From Chondrosia reniformis (lineage: Eukaryota; Porifera; Demospongiae; Chondrillida; Chondrillidae), in the NCBI GenBank assembly GCA_947172415.1, contig OX359201.1:4588001-4652000 (forward strand): DNA of 64,000 bases, given 5' to 3'. Within the stretch, counting starts at the first letter, position 1. Every line of letters begins with the position of its first letter. This document shows positions 58,101 through 64,000 of the stretch, piece after piece. The position numbers and the translations under genes are program-made. The notes under the pieces were generated by a model. That model saw nothing but the letters and a program-made list of their open reading frames with translations. It was not told the origin of the DNA and did not search any database.

Positions 58101-61100
58101 ACATACGTAGAAGCAGAGCAACTAAACAAAGGCATAAATAGAGCACTATTTCACAGAGGCTAAAAAGTAGGATTTCTTTTAGGTTTTTAGGGGAGTGGGG
58201 GTATTTACCCCTACCTCCAACGAAGGAAGGCAAAATACCATCTTTAGTAGCAAACAAACATATTGAACTTCAGGCAAATCTTACCGGACAAGTTTTGTCT
58301 TGGCATGATCAGTTTTCTTCTTCTTCCTCCTGCTTGTTTCAGGAGACTGGCTGGTTAGAACATTCAGTCTCGTCTTTGCATAGAGGTACACCTAGTGTAG
58401 AGGTCAAAATAAGACAATTGTTGTGCAGTCAATGTCTTAGCATGACTAATTTTGATTCGTCATTTTAAATTATGGTTGGCAACTAGGTAATTCTTTACCA
58501 CAAGGATATTATTATACAAGTAAGTACAAATAATATACATATCATTGCAGAAAAACAGCTAAACTCTACGTTTATACTTTGTATGTCTAGTATGACTCAT
58601 AAGTGAACCTTTTCACCTACATATTTGGGTCGGTTGTCCAGACCGGACATTCCAATCGGTAAAAAGGTATTGCTGCACATGGCGATGTCATTCTACTAGT
58701 GGGAAAGTTTGCTCAAATGGTAGTCGTGAGTTGCTAACCGATTACCAATTGCAATGTCTGGAATACTGACCCAAAAAGTACTGTATGTATGTATACATTG
58801 ACATCATCATCACTACCTCCTTGCAAGGCTTTCCAATAACTTTTGACAGGGAACAGTAGTTGTACCCATAAACTGGTTTAAAGACATTGTATAAAGTCTT
58901 CTGTGATCCACTCCACTTCTCTCCCTGATCTTGCCTACTAACAATCGAGCGATCTGAAAAGGTTCTCTTCCTCTTAAGCACATTTACTGGAGCAAGACTA
59001 GCTTTATAGGGGACCACAGAGGTACTGGTGGAGGGTTCATCACTTTTAGGCTCGGCTTGCGGCACAACAGTGGTCTTGACAGTGGGGTCTCCCTGGCTGG
59101 AAGCAACACCAAAGGGGCTACTGCAGCGAGAGGAGGTCTCACTTTCACTCTCAGACTCCAGAGCAGATTCCAAAAGAATAAAGCAATCTTCTCCACAGGG
59201 TGACTGAGGCCTTCTACTTCGTGACATGTACTCTGGGTCAGGACCCTTTACAACAACACATACGTACATATGTTGCAAAAATAAAAATAATTCTGTTAAT
59301 CAATCAATCTTATTTTTAGGTGGGTGGTCCTATCAGCCTCATAGATAGGGTACTTTACAAGGGTACTTTACAAAGGTACTTTACAAGGGTCCCACCAAAT
59401 AATTTCAACAACAGAAACATGCGAGTTTTACTCAAACATTAATTGGAGAGAGTATTGGGTGAATTCATTTTATGGCAAATTGATAATCATTAATTGATAG
59501 ATGAATCTAGATAAGTACTATTTATAAGTGGGAGAATATACACAATTGTGATAGTACTTCAGTGGTAATGCAGACAAGAACCAGTAAACATTATGGATTC
59601 CCATTTGAAGTTTCCCAGTTAAGGTACGTCACTTGAACATGAAAAATCTAAGATACCATTTTCCTACATGCTATGCCTATTCTGTAAAAGAGCCTATAGG
59701 GGAACTAAACCTGAAAAGAGCTTTGGATAAAGATACAGGAGTCTTTTCTTCCTTCTTTTCCCTTCTTTCATCTTCTTCTCCACTGGGTCAGACAGCCGTT
59801 TCTGGGAATTCCACCCTTCATCAGTGATCCTGGGAGTCTTTGTCTTTTTCTTTATCTTGATCTTCTGTGAATCCTTTGCTCTCTATGCTAAATCTAGGGG
59901 CCTTATATACACATGTAAGCTTTATTTGTGACACACCTGAGGTTTTATTCTAGAACTTTCAATATCTGTTGGTTCCCACACTATATGAGGAAACATAAAG
60001 AGGAACAAATACCTAATCATTTATAATACAATTACTGAGAGATGGACATATAAATATGGAGAACAGTTAGTGGTCTGGACTAGCAAGACTAGCTTGGAAC
60101 TGTGTGTATGCATACTATGCAAATCTGAAATATTTAATGCATTGGATCCACACGGCTGGAAGTCTCCTCTTTGATAAACATAAACTAGCTCACCATGCAG
60201 AAGACAATCAAATTTAAAGCAACGATGACAAAACAATGTTCTGAATGAGTGTAGTGCTCCGTCGCGGCTGTCACCAGCTTGGTCACCGGCATCATCACTA
60301 CAGCACAACACAAGCGTGACTAATAAAACATGACATGGAAACTAACGAGGAAGCAAAACTTCCATTACTCCCACTTGTAATATCTAACTACTGTACATAC
60401 ATTAATTAGACATTGTGTCATTACCAGGTCAAAAGTGAAATGCTTTAAGTTGATTCTAGTTTAACAAAAGTAGTAACTTAATTAAATGGAACTGATATAG
60501 ATTGTTTACATTACAATACTGTATACCCTCTCAACAAGTTTAACAAAAGAAATAACATATCATACATACACACATATGTGGCTACTCCCCTAAATGTTCC
60601 TCAAATGCCAGTACTCTGTTACAGATGTTAGAAACAAGCTTAAACTCACTCATCAAGACGGTTATCAGTTGCTGATGTGTCCTTGAGAGCACGTTCATAT
60701 CTACATACATACGCAAGAGGTCATTCCTTTTCTATCAATAAATAGCTTACATAACTGTTGTTTTACTTTACTAGCCATGTCAAAGGACTAATTATAAGTT
60801 ATGAAAGTCTTTGAGATGGTTCATCTTTAGTCTAAAAAGGAGAGTGCCAAGAGATGCAGTTTGTTTCTTGAGAATTGAATGTTTTGACCCTGGGGGTCTT
60901 CTTCATCGATTGACTCAAGATGAACCATCTCAAGGGTAAGTATGGCGCAGTAAGAAGGAATCCCTATCATCTAAGGTATGAATTCTCCATAATGGTAGCA
61001 GTTTATTTCCTCTAACCTCTCCCCGAGAGCCTCCAGGTCGGCAATCTCTGCCACAGTAGCTATAGCCTTAAAGATGTCACTCAGTTCCAGGGTACCCACG

Positions 61101-64000
61101 GACTGTTCATCACTGGTACTCACGTCTGTGTCCACCAAGAACTGATCACAAAGGCTTTCAACCAACTTCACCAAGTTTTCACTATCAAGCATGTCTACAG
61201 ACAGTAAGTGCCATTTAAACCATATATGGTATGACCTTTTGTGTTACTCGTAAATACATACCCAAAAAGCAATTATACACATATACCCATTTGAGGTACC
61301 CTTGCCACTCAGTTCTATTTAGGAATAGCCCAGCTGCTCCACAACTTCTAAATGAGGCCTGACTTCTATACGGACAAATACTTACCCAAAGAGCTGGAAA
61401 TTTCACAATGCATTTTTTTGGGAAAAAATGCATGATAAATTTCATGGTTTCAAATTTTCACAACAGCAACCCTGTTGCTAGGTCAAGTTATATAACACTC
61501 ATACTTCAGCATGATTAGGTTTTTATATGACTAATGAGCTGGATCCATGGAAAATGTACGTACCTTGTGAAAACTACCTGCTATATGGTAGCTGTAATAC
61601 AGGGTACATACGAACATACACACATATATAGCTATATAGCCAACCCCACTAAGAATCAATTAACCATTGCTGTGGTGTGCTATATATCATTGAGCACAGT
61701 GATGGGTGCTGCTGTCAAAAAATGTTGGAAAAGGGAATTAATTGTACTGAGCTGCGCAAGACTATGATATGATGAAAATATAATCATTAGGAGTTATCAC
61801 GCCATCTGACCAATCACCAAGTGACCAAGTCTTATTTTCATTTGAAGACCAAATCCTATTAATGGCAACCAGTAAGTAATCACCTCCCAGTCATTCAAGA
61901 TGACAAAATCATCATGATTACAACATTTCATACATTTGTGTAAATTGACTCACCGCATTCATTATCATGCACCTTGCCATCATATTCACTTATAAGTTCC
62001 TCAATAAACTCGGTATCCTCTTCAATGACCTTTTCTCCCATATAAGGTATGTTGTAGAGTACAGTCTCATCTTCAACCTACGTATGTAAGAAGAGGGTCA
62101 CACTATCTAGCCCCAACATACCTGCCACTGGCTAACAATATGGTAGCCTACGTATATAGCTGTCTTGGATACAGTTCATCTTTAGTCTTTTGAGCGTCTA
62201 GAGATGCAGTTTGTTTCTTTAGAATCAGATGTCTCTAGATGCTCAAAAGACTAAAGATGAACCATAAGCCTGTAATCTAGCAGTAGTCTATATAGCTACA
62301 GTTAGCCTGTTATATGATTCAGCAGTAGTGTAGGAATCCAGAAGTTTTGCTAAACCCAAATCAATCTAATATTATGTGCAGACAAAGACAAAGCATAGGA
62401 AAAGGAGTTGTTGATAATTCATGTAAATAAATACATTCCCAGGGCTGCATAGAGGGAGGTGGGGGCGGGGGCATTTGCCCCCCTAGACTTTTGGGAACCC
62501 CCTAAACTGTTTCGACACCCTCATACCGTTGCCCCCCCTTAAATTTTGAAAATTTTCCATTTTGCCCCCTCTGGCCCCAAGTTCTGCATACAGCCCTGAA
62601 TTCCAGTTACTATATCATCACAGGCCAAGTACATTCATAATTCATGTAAAGTTCAATTTCAAAAATATACTTTATCTGGTTGACCATCCTACCATCCTAA
62701 AGGACTGACCAGAAAGTTGCCTTGCAACTGGCACCACGAGTTGTAGTATGGCATGGACTTCATTGCAGGGATCTTCACCACAGGACAGGAGAGACCCTTG
62801 ACGTTCTTCTTGCACAGCAACTGGAATACAGTTATATAACATGGTTATGTGTATACGTATGTACATGATACCACACCATGCAAAACATATAAATCACTCT
62901 CTTCCCGCTACTGTTTCAACTACATGTAATTCATTTATGGATAAGATTAAATGAAATTCATGCTGGGTAGTGACCTTGGAATTCAACCAAATCAGATCTT
63001 CCAAAACTCACCTCGTTAGATAACTATCACATGATTAGCAACCATAATCTATCATTAAAAAGAGGTTGTTATGGATAAACCTACAGCAAGCCCAACAACC
63101 AATCAAGAAGATGGTAGTCATGGAAATGGCTCTCTTAGGGCAAAGAGCAATACATGAAACATAGTTTAGTTAGCCTATTGCTTTGGCAGATTTAGTTGTT
63201 TCTGCAGCATTTTACTTTATTAATCTATTATTGGATTTTAACATTAGAAACATTGACCATTATAAATATAGTTTAGCTGTTGCAGCAATCAGTTTAATTG
63301 GGACCACAAAATGTCCTACTTTTATATGAGTCCTGCTCTCCGACTCATCGGGGGAGCTCGGCGGCTTCAAGAAGTGCTTTCCTTTGCCGAAATTGCTGGA
63401 CTGATCAAATGCATTTTGGAGCTCCGTCTGCAGTAAGTGTCCGTATAGGTATTAAGTATTAAACATGGCAAAAAGGCACATACAGTATACATATATATAC
63501 AGGTTATAAATCCAAGCATACACACATATGGATGTTGACTGTACTAACCATCCCAACTAGACCAATAGGCAACCAATGATGTCACTTTGAAGTTAGCAAT
63601 AGGTACTCAAGTGATGTCACTTTGAAGTTAGCAATAGGTACTCAAGTGATGTCACTTTGGAGTTAGCAATAGGTACTCAAGTGATGTGAAGTAACAGTGG
63701 ATAAATAATCAGACTAGTAATGCAATTGAGCAAACATACTCAAGTGACAACACTGTCCATGACCTACACCAGCCTATGTATTATTACTGCCTTGCCAGTT
63801 TTTACCCCATCCGTTACCGCAAGCAGTGTCAAGGGCCCACATTTTTTGTATCATTCATAAAGTGTTTCCCCCTTAGGAGGTAATTTATCACCTTAAACGT
63901 TTCCGTAACTTTTTCCTTCTGGGATCTTCGGAGTTCAATATACTCTATTCTTGCTCTTTTAAGAAGGAGAGTATTAATGTCACCACTAGCGACTTGCTCC
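52192..64000 (-). CDS. EZH2: Histone H3K27 methyltransferase EZH2/E(z), N-terminus outside window
   Basis: Eighteen minus-strand exons in reading order: 64000-63892 (partial), 63427-63320, 62820-62710, 62077-61954, 61194-61017, 60700-60650, 60297-60194, 59980-59937, 59245-58817, 58391-58285, 57984-57950, 57455-57330, 56146-56033, 55511-55447, 55089-54994, 54459-54378, 53463-53383 and 52328-52192. All phases join: about 735 residues visible (human EZH2 is about 750). It is the catalytic subunit of PRC2. Seen in order: [36 protein letters not shown] (EED/SUZ12 side); [18 protein letters not shown]; a Ser/Glu-rich linker; [13 protein letters not shown]; a CXC domain with [18 protein letters not shown]; then the SET domain [27 protein letters not shown] and [10 protein letters not shown]. 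After CKNV the CXC end reads AIQRG, lacking a cysteine seen in Drosophila (CKNVC). The C-terminus (GIPGEIGEY) differs from vertebrates. One copy may serve both EZH1 and EZH2 roles. Confidence 0.96.
52520..52636. repeat. Palindromic MITE-like element in the last EZH2 intron
   Basis: Inverted ends: agtggctagagtgccggtac on the left and gtaccggcactctagtcact on the right, continuing as ccggtaac/gttaccgg. The centre has a third accggcac copy. About 115 bp with no coding content. Confidence 0.8.
52712..52950. repeat. 31-bp minisatellite, about 8 copies
   Basis: Unit atcaatatagggaggtaata then tagccccacag, in the last intron of EZH2. Confidence 0.95.
53183..53345. repeat. 26-bp minisatellite, about 6 copies
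   Basis: Unit gtgggacctacgtaatgtgg then tcaccg, each containing tacgta and an accggt palindrome; in the last intron of EZH2, near the preceding array. Confidence 0.95.
53866..54248. mobile_element. Non-autonomous inverted-repeat element enclosing a hammerhead
   Basis: Ends taagcaaaaataataatcac and gtgattattatttttgctta are inverted copies. Inverted similarity continues inward for roughly 100 bp (ctggaaagtat, cttggctgggggacc, agcaaccagtgatcgcctcc). The middle of about 190 bp contains the hammerhead at 54004-54048. No transposase. A piece of the same arm is at about 61800-61905. Located between EZH2 exons 16 and 17. Confidence 0.8.
54004..54048 (-). ncRNA. Type I hammerhead ribozyme, apparently complete
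   Basis: Minus strand: stem I ACCACA (54048-54043); CTGATGA (54042-54036); stem II GTCC-AAATGA-GGGT (54035-54022), two G-C pairs and two wobbles; GAAA; loopless stem III ACAG/CTGT; GTC with predicted cleavage between 54010 and 54009; stem I TGTGGT (54009-54004), six perfect pairs. Every conserved core position of the hammerhead is present with no insertion. It sits in the loop of an inverted-repeat element in an EZH2 intron, on the sense strand of EZH2, so it would be present in the pre-mRNA. Confidence 0.82.
54550..54586 (+). ncRNA. Hammerhead-like remnant
   Basis: GTCA, CTGAAGA, extra A, GACCCCCACGATC (stem II damaged), GAAAC, then ATTTGGC in place of GTCTGAC. Decayed copy of the 17337-17698 arm; flanking blocks continue to about 54690. 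Confidence 0.35.
56205..56397. repeat. Short tandem repeat, gtaggtcatatata units
   Basis: About ten units of 17-21 bp, gtaggtcatatatacgta or with atgta, in an EZH2 intron. Confidence 0.93.
57080..57117 (-). ncRNA. Hammerhead-like motif
   Basis: Minus strand: TTG, CTGATGA, an extra A, AACC-TTTG-GGTT, GAAAC, ATT, CAA. The stem has A-T and C-G pairs where other copies have G-C and A-T, yet still pairs. The cleavage triplet would be ATT, and stem I is only three pairs. Likely inactive. Confidence 0.4.
57822..57923. repeat. G-rich dispersed repeat with a 16-G run
   Basis: Bounded by cagggctgca and gggcagccctg. It contains tttagggggttcccaaaagt and an uninterrupted run of 16 G at 57879-57894. A related copy in inverted orientation is at 62447-62602. 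Confidence 0.8.
58625..58783. repeat. MITE-like element related to 39730-39935
   Basis: Ends tgggtcggttgtccagaccg and ctggaatactgaccca are imperfect inverted copies; inside are cattctactagtggg and gattaccaattgcaatgtc. Related to 39730-39935 in opposite orientation. In an EZH2 intron next to the long exon 9. Confidence 0.7.
59690..59852 (-). repeat. Dispersed hammerhead-bearing repeat, copy 3
   Basis: Minus-strand copy of 30955-31112, running from ccaggatcactgatgaaggg to gtttagttcccctatagg. It contains a CT-rich expansion (cttctttcatcttcttctc) in place of agaaagag. Confidence 0.75.
59785..59830 (-). ncRNA. Type I hammerhead ribozyme candidate
   Basis: Minus strand: GGATCA (59830-59825), CTGATGA (59824-59818), stem II GGG/CCC inside an A-A mismatch, GAAA, stem III ACGG/CTGT (one G-U), GTC, then TGACCC (59790-59785). 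Stem I has five pairs and one A-C mismatch. Predicted cut between 59791 and 59790. Compared with 30968-31015, stem I and stem III differ but still pair. Confidence 0.7.
60808..60945 (-). repeat. Copy of dispersed GAAAC-family repeat
   Basis: Inverted ends gatggttcatctttagtc and agatgaaccatctc. Inside, minus strand 60916-60874, CGATGA, GACCC-CCA-GGGTC and AAAACATT: a decayed hammerhead-like core. Confidence 0.6.
62169..62267. repeat. Foldback of the GAAAC-family arm ends
   Basis: gttcatctttagtcttttga and its inverted copy tcaaaagactaaagatgaac enclose a short centre that lacks the GACCC stem. About 99 bp in an EZH2 intron. Confidence 0.8.
62447..62602. repeat. C/G-rich dispersed repeat, second copy
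   Basis: Inverted relative of 57822-57923: cagggctgca at one end, gcatacagccctga at the other, with cccctagacttttgggaacc inside. Confidence 0.8.
63572..63688. repeat. 35-bp tandem repeat, about 3 copies
   Basis: Unit gtgatgtcactttgaagtta then gcaataggtactcaa, in an EZH2 intron between exons 1 and 2 of the visible part. Confidence 0.95.

Overview
The window is eukaryotic: AT-rich DNA with many short exons and GT-AG introns, long minisatellites and dense small repeats. It looks like a sponge, probably a demosponge. The strongest taxonomic hint is a secreted short-chain collagen (13511-14485) built like sponge short-chain collagens. The other genes are general animal genes: ER alpha-mannosidase I, CFAP144, PAF-acetylhydrolase, GrpE, CELF and EZH2. 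Species is an inference; no rRNA or mitochondrial marker is present.

Layout. 1-10170 (+): 3' part of an ER class I alpha-1,2-mannosidase (GH47) in six exons, with three introns swollen by minisatellites of 25-, 19- and 17-bp units. 11745-12847 (-): four-exon CFAP144/FAM183. 13511-14485 (-): two-exon short-chain collagen. 15442-15800 (-): a weak terminal-exon candidate beside a tRNA-like sequence. 16376-27699 (-): eight-exon intracellular-type PAF-acetylhydrolase whose introns hold a 2.1-kb array of 20-bp units and a 4.6-kb array of 37-bp units. It shares a 56-bp divergent promoter with an 86-aa membrane protein (27756-29136, +). 29955-30599 (-): an unassigned 214-aa membrane protein. 30600-40197 is gene-poor and holds MITE-like and foldback elements, two broken LINE fragments and an unexplained GC-richer block. 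40198-41703 (+): single-exon WD40-like protein. 42059-43559 (+): mitochondrial GrpE. 43762-49417 (+): eleven-exon CELF RNA-binding protein. 52192 to the right edge (-): EZH2 in 18 exons, with the N-terminus beyond the window. Exon phases were joined by hand for every multi-exon gene, and each joins without a frame error.

The most interesting non-genic signal is a scattered set of hammerhead-ribozyme-like motifs. At 54004-54048 (-), 30968-31015 (+) and 59785-59830 (-) I can write out the conserved CTGATGA core, stem II, the GAAA box, a loopless palindromic stem III, a GTC cleavage triplet and a closing stem I. Stem I changes between copies while pairing is mostly kept. A second, more numerous family has CTGAAGA or CTGATGA plus an extra A, a GACCC/GGGTC stem and GAAACGTC. 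It sits in foldback elements at 17337-17698 and elsewhere. Both families are in introns or intergenic DNA and on both strands.

The genes show no shared pathway; they look like unrelated housekeeping, ciliary, secreted and chromatin genes packed together.
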